Of a DNA stretch of 64,000 bases, positions 49,833-60,503 are shown piece by piece; the stretch's first letter is position 1, and each line of letters begins with the position of its first letter. The DNA is taken from contig NZ_BCTL01000007.1 of NCBI RefSeq assembly GCF_001571265.1, positions 124,001-188,000 on the forward strand, read 5' to 3'. The notes under the pieces are model-generated. The model was given only the letters and a program-made list of their open reading frames with translations. It was not told where the DNA came from and made no database searches. A program made the translations under genes and the position numbers. Origin of the DNA: Cedecea neteri NBRC 105707 = ATCC 33855 (lineage in GTDB: Bacteria > Pseudomonadota > Gammaproteobacteria > Enterobacterales > Enterobacteriaceae).

Positions 49833-50558
49833 ATGGCTACCAATGCAAAACCCGTCTACAAACGTATTCTGCTCAAACTGAGCGGCGAAGCTCTGCAAGG
49901 CACAGAAGGCTTTGGTATTGACGCGAGTATTCTGGACCGTATGGCTCAGGAAATTAAAGAGCTGGTGGAACTTGGCATTCAGGTCGGGGTGGTAATCGGC
50001 GGTGGCAACTTATTCCGTGGTGCAGGTCTGGCAAAAGCCGGCATGAACCGCGTCGTGGGCGACCACATGGGCATGCTGGCTACCGTCATGAACGGCCTGG
50101 CGATGCGTGATGCGCTCCACCGCGCCTATGTGAACGCCCGCCTGATGTCTGCTATTCCATTGAATGGCGTTTGTGATAACTACAGCTGGGCAGAAGCGAT
50201 CAGCCTGCTGCGCGCTAACCGCGTAGTTATCCTGTCTGCCGGTACCGGTAACCCGTTCTTTACCACTGACTCTGCGGCCTGCCTGCGCGGAATCGAAATC
50301 GAAGCAGACGTGGTACTGAAAGCCACTAAAGTGGATGGCGTGTTTACCGCCGATCCGGCAAAAGATCCTGCTGCTACCATGTACGATCAGCTGACCTACA
50401 CTGAAGTTCTTGATAAAGAACTGAAAGTTATGGATCTTGCCGCGTTCACCCTTGCTCGCGACCACAAATTGCCGATCCGCGTGTTCAACATGAACAAGCC
50501 GGGTGCGCTGCGTCGTGTGGTAATGGGTGAGAAAGAAGGCACTTTAATTACTGAATAA
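49833..50558 (+). CDS. pyrH: Uridylate kinase
   Basis: A 241-residue hexameric UMP kinase of the amino-acid-kinase fold, activated by GTP and inhibited by UTP in E. coli. Motifs: LLKLSGEAL near residue 14, IGGGNLFRG near 55, and [13 protein letters not shown] near 145. ATG 49833 ([10 protein letters not shown]) has AGGAAAG upstream; the open frame before it is ignored. Confidence 0.97.
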   Translation: MATNAKPVYKRILLKLSGEALQGTEGFGIDASILDRMAQEIKELVELGIQVGVVIGGGNLFRGAGLAKAGMNRVVGDHMGMLATVMNGLAMRDALHRAYVNARLMSAIPLNGVCDNYSWAEAISLLRANRVVILSAGTGNPFFTTDSAACLRGIEIEADVVLKATKVDGVFTADPAKDPAATMYDQLTYTEVLDKELKVMDLAAFTLARDHKLPIRVFNMNKPGALRRVVMGEKEGTLITE

Positions 50559-50696
50559 TTTCAGTTGCCCGGTAATCAGGGTAAGATTTGGCTTTATCTA
50601 CAGCCAGGAATAAACAGGGCTATACTTAGCCTGCAGCGTCTCAGCTGCAGAGAATAAGCGTGGTCTGCCTTAAACCAGTTTTCAAGGATTCGTAAC

Positions 50697-51254
50697 GTGA
50701 TTAGCGATATCAGAAAAGATGCTGAAGTGCGTATGGATAAATGCGTCGAAGCGTTTAAAAACCAAATCAGCAAAATCCGTACCGGCCGCGCTTCTCCAAG
50801 CCTGCTGGACGGCATTGTCGTAGAATACTACGGCACACCAACGCCGCTGCGCCAGCTGGCCAGCGTCACCGTTGAAGATACCCGTACCCTGAAGATCAAC
50901 GTCTTCGATCGTTCTATGGGCCCGGCGGTAGAGAAAGCGATCATGGCTTCTGACCTTGGTCTGAACCCAAGCTCTGCGGGTACCGATATCCGCGTTCCAC
51001 TGCCACCGCTGACCGAAGAGCGTCGTAAAGATCTGATCAAAATCGTACGTGGCGAAGCCGAAGGCGCACGCGTAGCGGTACGTAACGTTCGCCGCGACGC
51101 TAACGACAAAGTTAAAGCGCTGCTAAAAGATAAAGAGATCAGCGAAGATGATGACCGTCGTTCCCAGGATGACGTGCAGAAACTGACTGATGCAGCCATC
51201 AAGAAAGTGGATGCGGCTCTGTCTGAAAAAGAAACTGAGCTGATGCAGTTCTAA
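50697..51254 (+). CDS. frr: Ribosome recycling factor
   Basis: A 185-residue tRNA-shaped protein that, with EF-G, splits the post-termination ribosome. The sequence is almost identical to E. coli ([15 protein letters not shown] near residue 27). It starts with GTG (50697), as in E. coli, with AAGGA upstream. The N-terminal and C-terminal long helices form the three-helix bundle arm. Confidence 0.97.
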   Translation: MISDIRKDAEVRMDKCVEAFKNQISKIRTGRASPSLLDGIVVEYYGTPTPLRQLASVTVEDTRTLKINVFDRSMGPAVEKAIMASDLGLNPSSAGTDIRVPLPPLTEERRKDLIKIVRGEAEGARVAVRNVRRDANDKVKALLKDKEISEDDDRRSQDDVQKLTDAAIKKVDAALSEKETELMQF

Positions 51255-51276
51255 TCCACATTTTTTGTGGAAAATT

Positions 51277-51330
51277 CGCCGCCCAGTAAGCCTTCGCGTA
51301 CCGCGAAGCGTTTACGGGCGGCGTTTTGCT
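51277..51330 (+). terminator. Long interrupted hairpin after frr
   Basis: CGCCGCCC (51277-51284) pairs with GGGCGGCG (51316-51323), and an inner arm CTTCGCG (51292-51298) with CGCGAAG (51302-51308); TTTT follows. Likely terminator or RNA-stabilising structure between frr and dxr. Confidence 0.65.
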
Positions 51331-51424
51331 TTATAAAAACGTCAAGTAAAGGCGTAGACAATGGGCGTCCCGCGCCGCAAACTATTGCGTCATTAATCCT
51401 TCATTTTACGACCCCGAGTACCTC

Positions 51425-52624
51425 ATGAAGCAGCTCACTATTCTTGGTTCCACCGGCTCTATTGGCGTCAGTACGCTAAGCGTCGTTCGTCATAATCCTG
51501 AAAAATTTGCCGTTACGGCTCTGGTTGCGGGCAGCAATGTCGGGAAAATGGTGGAGCAGTGCCTGGCGTTCTCGCCGAAGTATGCGGTCATGGCCAGTGA
51601 GTCTGCGGCGGCGGAAGTCCGTCGTGCTCTGAAAGAGCAGGGCAGTAAAACGGAGGTAATGGCAGGTGAGCAGGCGGCTTGCGAGGTCGCTACGCTTGGC
51701 GAAGTGGATCAGGTAATGGCCGCTATCGTGGGCGTGGCAGGGCTGTCGTCAACGCTTGCCGCTATATCTGCTGGTAAACAGGTTCTGCTGGCGAACAAGG
51801 AATCCCTGATTACCTGCGGGCGGTTGTTTATGGAGGCTGTGACACGCAGTAAGGCACAATTGCTGCCTATCGATAGCGAACATAACGCTATTTTTCAGAG
51901 TATGCCGGAAACAATCCAGCGTAACCTGGGATACGCTAGCCTCGAAGATAATGGCGTATCGTCTATTATCCTTACCGGATCGGGTGGCCCGTTCCGGGAA
52001 ACGGCTTATGCAGACCTGGCGGCGATGACACCGGATCAGGCTTGCAGCCACCCGAACTGGTCGATGGGGCGAAAAATTTCCGTCGACTCCGCCACCATGA
52101 TGAACAAAGGTCTCGAATACATTGAAGCCCGCTGGCTGTTCAATGCTTCAGCCGCACAAATGGAAGTGCTGATTCACCCTCAGTCGGTCATTCATTCTAT
52201 GGTTCGTTACCGCGATGGCAGCGTGCTGGCCCAGCTTGGGGCGCCCGACATGCGCACGCCTATTGCCCATGCGATGGCTTATCCTGCACGCGTAGAATCT
52301 GGTGTTGCGCCGCTCGATTTCTGCAAAATCGGTTCGCTTACCTTCATGGAACCAGACTTTGAGCGCTATCCATGCCTTAAGTTAGCTATTGATGCGAGCG
52401 CGCAAGGACAGGCGGCGACAACCGCGCTAAATGCCGCGAACGAAGTGGTCGTAGAGGCGTTCCTGCATCAGCAAGTCAGATTTACCGATATCGCCGTGCT
52501 AAACCGCAGCGTGCTGGAGCAGATGAACTTAGCTGAACCACAAAGTGTGGATGAGGTGCTTAGTGTGGATGCTGTTGCTCGTGAAATCGCCAGGAAACAA
52601 GTGATACACCTCGCAAGCCGGTGA
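51425..52624 (+). CDS. dxr: 1-deoxy-D-xylulose 5-phosphate reductoisomerase
   Basis: A 399-residue NADPH enzyme of the MEP isoprenoid pathway, the target of fosmidomycin. The Rossmann motif GSTGSIG lies near residue 7. The metal/substrate motif LPIDSEHNA (Asp, Glu) lies near 148-153, the flexible loop with HPNWSMG near 210, and conserved [13 protein letters not shown] near 222. ATG 51425 and the length match E. coli (398). It provides isoprenoid precursors for ispU downstream. Confidence 0.97.
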   Translation: MKQLTILGSTGSIGVSTLSVVRHNPEKFAVTALVAGSNVGKMVEQCLAFSPKYAVMASESAAAEVRRALKEQGSKTEVMAGEQAACEVATLGEVDQVMAAIVGVAGLSSTLAAISAGKQVLLANKESLITCGRLFMEAVTRSKAQLLPIDSEHNAIFQSMPETIQRNLGYASLEDNGVSSIILTGSGGPFRETAYADLAAMTPDQACSHPNWSMGRKISVDSATMMNKGLEYIEARWLFNASAAQMEVLIHPQSVIHSMVRYRDGSVLAQLGAPDMRTPIAHAMAYPARVESGVAPLDFCKIGSLTFMEPDFERYPCLKLAIDASAQGQAATTALNAANEVVVEAFLHQQVRFTDIAVLNRSVLEQMNLAEPQSVDEVLSVDAVAREIARKQVIHLASR

Positions 52625-52651
52625 TAATTCATCCGGCTGAAGTGCCGCCAT

Positions 52652-52680
52652 TTGTTCGCTTTGTGCTTCAGTGATATAGT
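52652..52680 (+). promoter_or_regulatory. Promoter in the dxr-ispU gap
   Basis: TTGTTC (52652-52657), 17 bp and TATAGT (52675-52680) form a good sigma-70 promoter, predicted start near 52687. It points into two hairpins and a terminator before ispU. Confidence 0.6.
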
Positions 52681-52685
52681 CTGCG

Positions 52686-52748
52686 CCACTTAATCGCCAG
52701 ATGTGACTGAGCGTTAAGTGGAAAGCCGTGTCACAACACGGCTTTTTT
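52686..52748 (+). ncRNA. Short two-hairpin RNA or attenuator upstream of ispU
   Basis: CCACTTAA (52686-52693) pairs perfectly with TTAAGTGG (52714-52721). Directly next to it, AAAGCCGTG (52722-52730) pairs with CACGGCTTT (52737-52745), followed by Ts, a strong Rho-independent terminator. With the promoter at 52652-52680 this would give a ~60-nt structured RNA. It may be a free small RNA, or a leader where read-through sets ispU-cdsA-rseP expression. No convincing leader peptide was seen. I recognise no named RNA. Confidence 0.5.
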
Positions 52749-52810
52749 ATGCACCAGGCTTCAATATTCCTGAGTACCGCTTAATTTTTTTCAGGGAATC
52801 ATTACGCGTT

Positions 52811-53563
52811 ATGTTGTCTGCTAATCAACAATTAAGCGAATCCTTAACCACGCATGGCGCTCGCCATGTTGCCATCATTATGGATGGCAATGGCCGTTGG
52901 GCTAAGCGTCAGGGAAAAATGAGGGTTTTCGGTCATAAAGCTGGGGCAAAATCGGTACGCCGCGCTGTGACTTTCGCAGCGAACAACGGTATCGATGCGC
53001 TGACGCTTTACGCTTTTAGCAGCGAGAACTGGAATCGCCCCGCTCAGGAAGTGACCGCATTGATGGAGCTGTTCGTCTGGGCATTAGACAGTGAGGTAAA
53101 AAGCCTGCACCGTCATAATGTCCGCTTACGCATCATCGGTGATACCAGCCGATTTAACCTCCGCCTGCAGGAAAGAATCAAAAAAGCGGAAGCATTAACC
53201 AGTGAGAATACTGGGCTGACGCTCAATATCGCTGCGAATTATGGCGGGCGTTGGGATATCATTCAGGGAGTGCGGCAGCTTGCGTCGCAGGTGCAGGAAG
53301 GCTCATTGCGCCCGGATCAGATAGATGAAGACCTGCTCGGTCAGCAGATCTGCATGCATGAACTGGCTCCCGTAGATTTAGTAATTAGGACAGGGGGAGA
53401 ACATCGCATCAGTAATTTCCTCATCTGGCAAATTGCCTATGCGGAACTTTATTTTACCGATGTTCTTTGGCCTGATTTCGATGAACAAGACTTTGAAGGT
53501 GCGCTAAATGCTTTTGCAAACCGAGAGCGTCGTTTTGGTGGCACAGCACCTGGTGGTGAATAA
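52811..53563 (+). CDS. ispU: Undecaprenyl pyrophosphate synthase (cis-prenyltransferase)
   Basis: A 250-residue enzyme (also called uppS) that extends FPP with eight IPP units to make the C55 lipid carrier for peptidoglycan and O-antigen. The catalytic Asp lies in [11 protein letters not shown] near residue 26; the conserved YAFSSENW region is near 73 and [12 protein letters not shown] near 195. The open frame begins at 52718 inside the terminator, so ATG 52811 is chosen; its ribosome site is weak (AGGGAA ~14 nt upstream). It is 18 bp before cdsA. Confidence 0.96.
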   Translation: MLSANQQLSESLTTHGARHVAIIMDGNGRWAKRQGKMRVFGHKAGAKSVRRAVTFAANNGIDALTLYAFSSENWNRPAQEVTALMELFVWALDSEVKSLHRHNVRLRIIGDTSRFNLRLQERIKKAEALTSENTGLTLNIAANYGGRWDIIQGVRQLASQVQEGSLRPDQIDEDLLGQQICMHELAPVDLVIRTGGEHRISNFLIWQIAYAELYFTDVLWPDFDEQDFEGALNAFANRERRFGGTAPGGE

Positions 53564-53581
53564 GCCTGTTGGGGGTCACTT

Positions 53582-54439
53582 TTGCTGAAGTATCGCCTGA
53601 TTTCCGCGTTTATTATGATTCCCGTTGTAATCGCGGCGCTGTTTTGGCTTCCGCCAGTAGGATTTGCGATTGCTACGCTGGTGATTTGTATGCTGGCAGC
53701 ATGGGAGTGGGGGCAACTCGCTGGTTTCGTTGCGCGTTCACAGCGTGTCTGGCTGGCGGTACTTTGTGGGCTGTTGCTCGCCGTCATGCTGATTTCGTTG
53801 CCAGAGTACCGGCATTCGGTGCATTTGCCGATAATCGAATTCTCACTTTGGACATCGCTAGTGTGGTGGGTAGCGGCGCTGCTGTTGGTTCTATTTTACC
53901 CGGCGTCTGCGGCGCTGTGGCGTAATTCCAAACCGCTTCGTCTGGTCTTTGGCCTGCTGACCATTATTCCCTTCTTCTGGGGCATGGTAGCGCTACGCAG
54001 CTGGCATTATGATATCAACCACTACAGTGGCTCAGTCTGGCTGCTCTATGTGATGTTCCTGGTGTGGGGCGCGGATTCCGGCGCTTATGTCTTCGGGAAA
54101 ATGTTCGGTAAGCATAAACTTGCGCCAAAGGTCTCGCCTGGTAAGACTTGGCAAGGGTTTATCGGTGGCCTTGCGACTTCTGCGGTCATCTCGTTGCTGT
54201 TCGGCATGTGGGCGAACTTGAACGTGGCCCCGGTTGTTCTGCTAACCTGTTCCATTGTTGCCGCGCTGGCTTCCGTTTTGGGGGATTTGACCGAAAGTAT
54301 GTTCAAGCGCGAAGCGGGTATTAAAGATAGTGGTCACCTTATCCCGGGACATGGTGGTATTCTTGACCGTATTGACAGCCTGACAGCGGCGGTGCCGGTG
54401 TTTGCCTGTCTGCTGCTTCTGGTATTCAGGACGATTTAA
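53582..54439 (+). CDS. cdsA: Phosphatidate cytidylyltransferase (CDP-diglyceride synthase)
   Basis: A 285-residue inner-membrane enzyme making CDP-diacylglycerol from phosphatidic acid and CTP, the entry to all phospholipids. About eight transmembrane helices; the family signature S-x(8)-KR-x(4)[18 protein letters not shown] lies near residues 240-270. The start codon is TTG (53582), preceded by GGGGG; E. coli also uses TTG here. Length equals E. coli. Confidence 0.96.
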   Translation: MLKYRLISAFIMIPVVIAALFWLPPVGFAIATLVICMLAAWEWGQLAGFVARSQRVWLAVLCGLLLAVMLISLPEYRHSVHLPIIEFSLWTSLVWWVAALLLVLFYPASAALWRNSKPLRLVFGLLTIIPFFWGMVALRSWHYDINHYSGSVWLLYVMFLVWGADSGAYVFGKMFGKHKLAPKVSPGKTWQGFIGGLATSAVISLLFGMWANLNVAPVVLLTCSIVAALASVLGDLTESMFKREAGIKDSGHLIPGHGGILDRIDSLTAAVPVFACLLLLVFRTI

Positions 54440-54450
54440 CGGAAGGTTTT

Positions 54451-55803
54451 ATGTTGAGCATACTCTGGAATTTGGCTGCGTTTATCGTTGCACTGGGTGT
54501 TTTGATTACCGTGCACGAGTTCGGCCATTTTTGGGTTGCTCGACGCTGTGGCGTTCGAGTGGAACGCTTCTCCATTGGGTTTGGTAAGGCGCTTTGGCGT
54601 CGTACCGACCGCCAGGGAACCGAATTTGTTATCGCGCTGATCCCACTGGGTGGCTACGTTAAAATGCTGGATGAACGCGTTGAGCCGGTTCTACCGGAAA
54701 TGCGTCATGCTGCGTTTAATAACAAAACGGTTTCACAGCGAGCGGCTATCATCGCCGCTGGCCCCGTCGCTAACTTCATCTTCGCTATCTTTGCCTATTG
54801 GCTGGTGTTTATCATTGGCATCCCCAGCCTGCGCCCGGTGATCGGTGAAATAACCCCCAACTCTATCGCTGCCGAAGCACAAATTAGCGCCGGTATGGAA
54901 CTAAAAGCGATAGATGGCATCGAAACGCCTGATTGGGATGCTGTACGTTTAGCTTTAATCGGTAAGATTGGCGATGCGAGCGCGAGAGTTTCTTATGCGC
55001 CGTTTGGGACGAATCAAACGCGTGATGTAACCCTTGATCTAAGCCATTGGCAGTTTGAGCCTGATAAGCAGGATCCGGTCGTATCACTTGGATTCAGGCC
55101 TCGTGGTCCGCAGATTGAAAACGTGCTGGATGAAGTCCAGCCGCAGTCCGCAGCCAATAAGGCAGGTTTGCAAGCCGGGGACAGGATCGTTAAAGTCAAC
55201 GGTCAGCCGCTTCTTCAATGGAGTGAGTTTGTTAACCTGGTGCGTGACAATCCAGGACAACCGCTGGCCGTAGAGATTGAAAGGCAGGGGAGTCCCTTGT
55301 CTTTGACGCTGATACCGGATACAAAACCGGGTAAGGCGAAGGCAGAAGGGTTTGCAGGGGTGGTACCTAAAATTATCCCGCTGCCTGATGAGTACAAAAC
55401 AGTGCGTCAGTATGGGCCGTTTACCGCTGTAGCAGAAGCCACGGATAAAACCTGGCAACTGATGAAGCTGACGGTCAACATGCTGGGGAAATTAATAACC
55501 GGTGATGTAAAACTGAACAACCTCAGTGGGCCAATCTCCATAGCTCAAGGGGCAGGTATGTCGGCGGAATATGGGTTGATTTACTTCCTGATGTTCCTGG
55601 CGCTTATCAGCGTCAACTTAGGAATTATTAACCTGTTTCCACTCCCCGTCCTGGACGGCGGGCACCTGCTCTTTTTGGCGGTTGAGAAACTGAAAGGCAC
55701 TCCGGTTTCCGAGCGAGTTCAGGACTTCAGTTATCGCATTGGCTCTATTTTGCTGGTGCTATTAATGGGGCTTGCACTTTTCAATGATTTCTCTCGTTTA
55801 TAG
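54451..55803 (+). CDS. rseP: Site-2 protease RseP
   Basis: A 450-residue intramembrane zinc metalloprotease that makes the second cut in RseA, freeing sigma-E under envelope stress, and clears signal peptides. The zinc motif VHEFGH lies in the first transmembrane helix near residue 22 and the third ligand in PVLDGGH near 402. Two periplasmic PDZ domains lie between (about 115-310). It is 11 bp after cdsA and 33 bp before bamA. Its output acts on degP in this same window. Confidence 0.97.
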   Translation: MLSILWNLAAFIVALGVLITVHEFGHFWVARRCGVRVERFSIGFGKALWRRTDRQGTEFVIALIPLGGYVKMLDERVEPVLPEMRHAAFNNKTVSQRAAIIAAGPVANFIFAIFAYWLVFIIGIPSLRPVIGEITPNSIAAEAQISAGMELKAIDGIETPDWDAVRLALIGKIGDASARVSYAPFGTNQTRDVTLDLSHWQFEPDKQDPVVSLGFRPRGPQIENVLDEVQPQSAANKAGLQAGDRIVKVNGQPLLQWSEFVNLVRDNPGQPLAVEIERQGSPLSLTLIPDTKPGKAKAEGFAGVVPKIIPLPDEYKTVRQYGPFTAVAEATDKTWQLMKLTVNMLGKLITGDVKLNNLSGPISIAQGAGMSAEYGLIYFLMFLALISVNLGIINLFPLPVLDGGHLLFLAVEKLKGTPVSERVQDFSYRIGSILLVLLMGLALFNDFSRL

Positions 55804-55836
55804 AGAGAATTAGGTTAGGAAGAACGCATAACAACG

Positions 55837-58242
55837 ATGGCGATGAAAAAGCTCCTCATAGCGTCGCTGCTGTTTAGCAGCGCCACCGTATACGGTGCAG
55901 ACGGGTTCGTGGTGAAAGACATTCATTTCGAAGGCCTGCAGCGAGTCGCCGTCGGTGCGGCCCTCCTCAGTATGCCAGTGCGCGTAGGCGACACTGTCTC
56001 TGACGAGGATATCAGTAATACAATCCGCTCACTGTTTGCCACCGGCAACTTTGAAGATGTGCGGGTTCTGCGTGACGGCAATACGTTACTGGTGCAGGTC
56101 AAAGAGCGCCCGACGATTGCCAGCATCACCTTCTCCGGCAACAAGTCGGTGAAAGATGACATGCTCAAGCAGAACCTTGAAGCCTCCGGCGTGCGTGTGG
56201 GGGAATCTCTCGATCGTACAACCCTGGGCGACATCGAGAAAGGGCTGGAAGATTTCTACTACAGCGTCGGTAAATACAGCGCCAGCGTTAAAGCTGTCGT
56301 CACGCCGCTGCCGCGTAACCGTGTTGACCTGAAACTGGTGTTCCAGGAAGGCGTTTCCGCAAAAATCCAGCAGATCAACATCGTCGGTAACCATGCGTTT
56401 ACCACGGATGAGCTGATCTCTCGTTTCCAGCTGCGCGATGAAGTGCCGTGGTGGAACGTCGTCGGCGATCGCAAATACCAGAAGCAAAAGCTCGCGGGTG
56501 ACCTTGAAACCCTGCGCAGCTACTATCTGGATCGCGGCTATGCGCGTTTCAATATTGATTCCACGCAGGTCAGCCTGACGCCGGACAAGAAAAGCATTTA
56601 TGTGACCATCAACATCACCGAAGGCGAGCAGTACAAGATCGCCGGCGTGGATGTGAAAGGCAATCTGGCCGGGCATTCAGCAGAAATTGAAAGCCTGACC
56701 AAAATGAAGCCGGGTGAGCTGTATAACGGCACCAAAGTCACCAAAATGGAAGACGACATTAAGAAACTGCTGGGCCGTTATGGCTATGCGTATCCGCGCG
56801 TACAGACTCAGCCAGAAATTAATGACGCCGACAAAACCGTGAAGCTACATGTTAACGTTGACTCCGGTAACCGTTACTACGTGCGTAAGATCCGCTTCGA
56901 AGGTAATGACACCAGTAAAGATTCCGTTCTGCGTCGTGAAATGCGTCAGATGGAAGGGGCGTGGCTGGGCAGCAACCTCGTTGATGCCGGTAAAGAACGT
57001 CTGAACCGCTTGGGTTACTTCGAGACTGTCGATGTGGACACTCAGCGCGTATCCGGCAGCCCGGATCAGGTTGACGTTGTCTATAAAGTTAAAGAGCGTA
57101 ACACCGGTAGCTTCAACTTCGGCGTTGGTTACGGTACTGAAAGCGGTGTGAGCTTCCAGGTTGGCGTTCAGCAGGATAACTGGCTGGGTACGGGTTACTC
57201 GGTTGGTATCAGTGGAACCAAAAACGACTACCAGACCTACGCGGAACTGTCAGCGACCGATCCGTACTTTACGGTCGATGGCGTTAGCCTCGGCGGTCGT
57301 ATCTTCTACAACGACTTTAAAGCTGATGACGCGGACCTGTCTGACTACACCAACAAAAGCTATGGCGTAGATACTACGCTGGGCTTCCCGGTGAACGAAT
57401 ACAACACGCTGCGCCTCGGTGTCGGTTATGTGCACAACGACCTGTCGAATATGCAACCGCAGATAGCGATGTGGCGTTACCTGGATTCTGTGGGCCAGCA
57501 CCCGAATATGAACGCCAGTGACAACAGTTTCTCGGCGGATGACTTCACTCTGAACTATGGTTGGACATACAACAACCTCGACCGCGGTTATTTCCCAACG
57601 GACGGTTCTCGCGTCAACCTGAATGGTAAAGTCACCATTCCGGGTTCTGATAACGAGTTCTACAAAGTGACGGTAGATACGGCGAGCTACTTCCCGATCA
57701 ATGACGATCACACGTGGGTTGTTCTGGGTCGTACTCGTTGGGGTTACGGTGATGGTCTCGGCGGTAAAGAACTGCCGTTCTACGAGAACTTCTATGCCGG
57801 TGGTTCCAGCACAGTGCGTGGTTTCCAGTCAAACAACATTGGTCCAAAAGCCGCTTATTACGGCCCGAACCAGCGTAACTGTGGAACAGGTAGTGTGTGT
57901 AACTCTAACGATGCGGTGGGCGGTAACGCCATGGGTGTAGCCAGCCTTGAGCTGATTACCCCGACGCCGTTCCTGAGTGAGAAGTACTCAAACTCTGTTC
58001 GTACTTCCCTGTTTGTCGATGCAGGTACCGTTTGGGATACCAAATGGGAGAACACCGACGCGACCAGGGCGGCAGGTATACCTGATTACAGCACGCCAAG
58101 TAACATCCGTATGTCTGCAGGTATTGCACTGCAGTGGATGTCGCCTTTGGGGCTGCTGGTCTTCTCTTATGCTCAGCCGTATAAGAAATATGATGGAGAC
58201 AAGGCAGAACAGTTCCAGTTTAACATTGGTAAAACCTGGTAA
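55837..58242 (+). CDS. bamA: Outer-membrane protein assembly factor BamA
   Basis: An 801-residue essential core of the BAM complex, inserting beta-barrels into the outer membrane. The signal peptide ends near residue 20 (VYGA). Five POTRA domains fill about residues 23-420 and a 16-strand barrel the rest. The lid-loop motif VRGF is present ([10 protein letters not shown]), and the C-terminus NIGKTW is canonical. It is about nine residues shorter than E. coli, mainly in surface loop 6, which keeps a Cys pair. Start ATG 55837 (MAMKK) equals E. coli; ATG 55843 is possible. Confidence 0.97.
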   Translation: MAMKKLLIASLLFSSATVYGADGFVVKDIHFEGLQRVAVGAALLSMPVRVGDTVSDEDISNTIRSLFATGNFEDVRVLRDGNTLLVQVKERPTIASITFSGNKSVKDDMLKQNLEASGVRVGESLDRTTLGDIEKGLEDFYYSVGKYSASVKAVVTPLPRNRVDLKLVFQEGVSAKIQQINIVGNHAFTTDELISRFQLRDEVPWWNVVGDRKYQKQKLAGDLETLRSYYLDRGYARFNIDSTQVSLTPDKKSIYVTINITEGEQYKIAGVDVKGNLAGHSAEIESLTKMKPGELYNGTKVTKMEDDIKKLLGRYGYAYPRVQTQPEINDADKTVKLHVNVDSGNRYYVRKIRFEGNDTSKDSVLRREMRQMEGAWLGSNLVDAGKERLNRLGYFETVDVDTQRVSGSPDQVDVVYKVKERNTGSFNFGVGYGTESGVSFQVGVQQDNWLGTGYSVGISGTKNDYQTYAELSATDPYFTVDGVSLGGRIFYNDFKADDADLSDYTNKSYGVDTTLGFPVNEYNTLRLGVGYVHNDLSNMQPQIAMWRYLDSVGQHPNMNASDNSFSADDFTLNYGWTYNNLDRGYFPTDGSRVNLNGKVTIPGSDNEFYKVTVDTASYFPINDDHTWVVLGRTRWGYGDGLGGKELPFYENFYAGGSSTVRGFQSNNIGPKAAYYGPNQRNCGTGSVCNSNDAVGGNAMGVASLELITPTPFLSEKYSNSVRTSLFVDAGTVWDTKWENTDATRAAGIPDYSTPSNIRMSAGIALQWMSPLGLLVFSYAQPYKKYDGDKAEQFQFNIGKTW

Positions 58243-58366
58243 TTTGTTCTGCGCGACGGAACGCAACAGCAGTGAGGCGTAGCACCTGTTAACCGTGTAG
58301 TCAGTTAGCCGGTGCTCGCAAAAAAACAGTGTCTTCGGACGCCTATGGGATGGTAAGGAGTTTATA

Positions 58367-58867
58367 GTGAAAAAGTGGTTAGTTGCCGCAGGTCTCGGGA
58401 TTGCTATGGTTGCTTCAGCCGGCGCTCAGGCTGCCTCCAGCATCGCAGTAGTTAACATGGGTAACCTCTTCCAACAGGTTGCACAAAACACCGGTGTTTC
58501 TAAAACCCTGGAAAATGAGTTCAAAGGCCGCGCCGGCGAACTGCAGGGAATGGAAAACGATCTGCAATCCAAAATGCAGCGCCTGCAGCGCGATGGTTCA
58601 ACCATGAAAGCTTCAGATCGCAGCAAAATGGAAAAAGACGTTATGGCCCAGCGCCAGTCATTCTCCGAAAAAGCACAGGCTTTTGAGCAGGATCGTAACC
58701 GTCGTTCCAACGAAGAGCGCAGCAAACTGGTCACTCGTATCCAGGCCGCTGTGAAGAAAGTTGCAGACGATAAAGGTTATGATGTTGTTCTGGATGCAAA
58801 CACCGTTGCTTACGCAGGTAACGACGTTAAAGACATCACTGCAGACGTACTGAAACAGGTTAAATAA
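58367..58867 (+). CDS. skp: Periplasmic chaperone Skp
   Basis: A 166-residue trimeric holdase that carries unfolded outer-membrane proteins to BamA. The signal peptide ends near residue 22-24 (AQAA). A long helical hairpin follows (about residues 45-130, rich in E, K, Q and R with heptads), forming the jellyfish arms. It starts with GTG 58367 behind an excellent TAAGGAG. It is about five residues longer than E. coli. The 124-bp gap after bamA contains an imperfect AGCACC...GGTGCT stem. Confidence 0.96.
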   Translation: MKKWLVAAGLGIAMVASAGAQAASSIAVVNMGNLFQQVAQNTGVSKTLENEFKGRAGELQGMENDLQSKMQRLQRDGSTMKASDRSKMEKDVMAQRQSFSEKAQAFEQDRNRRSNEERSKLVTRIQAAVKKVADDKGYDVVLDANTVAYAGNDVKDITADVLKQVK

Positions 58868-58870
58868 GTA

Positions 58871-59896
58871 ATGTCTTCAATTCGACTGGCTGAATTAGCC
58901 CAGCAGTTGGATGCAGAATTGCACGGTGATGGCGATATCGTCATCACCGGCGTCGCATCTATGCAAACTGCCCAGTCTGGCCACATTACGTTCATGGTTA
59001 ATCCTCGCTATCGTGAACAGCTGGCTGTCTGCCAGGCTTCTGCCGTCGTGATGACCGAAGCCGACCTTCCATACGCTAAGAGCGCAGCACTGGTAGTGAA
59101 GAATCCCTACCTGACCTATGCTCGTATGGCTCAAATTCTTGATACTACGCCCCAGCCTGCCAGCGACATTGCGCCAAGCGCAGTTATCGATGCGACGGCG
59201 AGGCTTGGCCAAAATGTTTCTGTCGGCGCAAATGCCGTTATCGAATCTGGCGTTGAACTGGGTGATAACGTGGTGATTGGCGCTGGCTGCTTCGTAGGCA
59301 AAAACACCAAAATTGGCGCAGGTAGCCGTTTATGGGCAAATGTCTCCATCTATCACAACATCGAAATCGGTGCCCATTGTCTGATTCAGTCCAGCACGGT
59401 GATAGGTTCAGACGGTTTTGGCTATGCTAACGATCGCGGCAACTGGGTGAAGATTCCTCAGCTCGGCCGGGTGATTATTGGCGACCGGGTTGAAATTGGC
59501 GCCTGTACGACCATCGATCGCGGTGCGCTAGATGACACGATCATCGGCAATGGTGTTATCATTGATAACCAGTGCCAGATTGCACATAACGTTGTGATTG
59601 GCGACAATACTGCGGTTGCGGGTGGCGTTATCATGGCAGGCAGCCTGAAAATTGGCCGTTACTGCATGATTGGTGGTGCCAGCGTAATCAACGGCCATAT
59701 GGAAATCTGTGACAAGGTGACCGTGACCGGAATGGGAATGGTGATGCGTCCGATCACTGAACCAGGAGTTTATTCCTCAGGTATCCCGCTCCAGCCGAAC
59801 AAAGCGTGGCGTAAAACCGCTGCCCTGGTGATGAACATCGATGAGATGAGCAAACGCTTAAAAGCCATCGAACGTAAGGTCAATCAACAAGACTGA
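58871..59896 (+). CDS. lpxD: UDP-3-O-acylglucosamine N-acyltransferase
   Basis: A 341-residue enzyme of lipid A synthesis that adds 3-hydroxymyristate to the amine of UDP-3-O-acyl-GlcN. A uridine-binding N-terminal domain precedes a left-handed beta-helix of hexapeptide repeats (about residues 105-300), and a C-terminal helix ends VNQQD. The catalytic His is in CQIAHNV near residue 239. It is 3 bp after skp; the whole length equals E. coli. Confidence 0.97.
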   Translation: MSSIRLAELAQQLDAELHGDGDIVITGVASMQTAQSGHITFMVNPRYREQLAVCQASAVVMTEADLPYAKSAALVVKNPYLTYARMAQILDTTPQPASDIAPSAVIDATARLGQNVSVGANAVIESGVELGDNVVIGAGCFVGKNTKIGAGSRLWANVSIYHNIEIGAHCLIQSSTVIGSDGFGYANDRGNWVKIPQLGRVIIGDRVEIGACTTIDRGALDDTIIGNGVIIDNQCQIAHNVVIGDNTAVAGGVIMAGSLKIGRYCMIGGASVINGHMEICDKVTVTGMGMVMRPITEPGVYSSGIPLQPNKAWRKTAALVMNIDEMSKRLKAIERKVNQQD

Positions 59897-59968
59897 TCGT
59901 CGCCTGCTCCCTGCGCTGCCGTGTTTCCGGCCATTAGGGCTGGAGCGTGAGCCGCGCTTTTTGATTTG

Positions 59969-60002
59969 CGGCCTGCTGGCATTCTTTGATTGCCGCAGGC
60001 CG
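59969..60002 (+). other. Strong hairpin between lpxD and fabZ
   Basis: CGGCCTGC (59969-59976) pairs with GCAGGCCG (59995-60002), extended inside by GGC/GCC with one bulge. A T-rich stretch follows at once, so it could be a partial terminator or an mRNA-processing or stability element within the lipid A operon. Confidence 0.55.
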
Positions 60003-60044
60003 TGTTATTATTGTCATTTAGAATATTTAGACAGGAAGAGTATT

Positions 60045-60500
60045 TTGACAACTGACACTCATACTCTGCACATTGAAGAGATTTTAGAGCTTCTGCCGCA
60101 CCGTTATCCGTTCTTGCTGGTCGATCGTGTGCTGGATTTTGAAGAAGGTCGTTTTCTGCGCGCAGTAAAAAATGTCTCTGTAAATGAGCCGTTTTTCCAG
60201 GGCCACTTCCCTGGTAAGCCTATTTTCCCGGGTGTATTGATCCTGGAAGCGATGGCACAGGCTACCGGTATTCTTGCGTTTAAAAGCGTGGGTAAACTTG
60301 AGCCGGGTGAACTGTATTACTTTGCTGGCATTGATGAAGCGCGCTTCAAGCGCCCTGTTGTGCCTGGCGATCAGATGATTATGGAAGTGACCTTTGAGAA
60401 AACACGTCGTGGTTTGACGCGTTTCAAAGGCGTTGCAATCGTCGACGGTAAGATCGTCTGCGAAGCAACAATGATGTGTGCACGCAGCCGGGAGGCATAA
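60045..60500 (+). CDS. fabZ: 3-hydroxyacyl-ACP dehydratase FabZ
   Basis: A 151-residue hot-dog-fold dehydratase of fatty-acid synthesis; it competes with LpxA for 3-hydroxymyristoyl-ACP, balancing phospholipid and lipid A. The catalytic His54 is in [11 protein letters not shown], and the paired Glu follows in VLILEAMAQ. The start is TTG (60045) behind AGGAAGAG, as in E. coli, and length equals E. coli. The open frame reaches back to 59961 but that part overlaps the intercistronic hairpin. Confidence 0.96.
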   Translation: MTTDTHTLHIEEILELLPHRYPFLLVDRVLDFEEGRFLRAVKNVSVNEPFFQGHFPGKPIFPGVLILEAMAQATGILAFKSVGKLEPGELYYFAGIDEARFKRPVVPGDQMIMEVTFEKTRRGLTRFKGVAIVDGKIVCEATMMCARSREA

Positions 60501-60503
60501 TAC

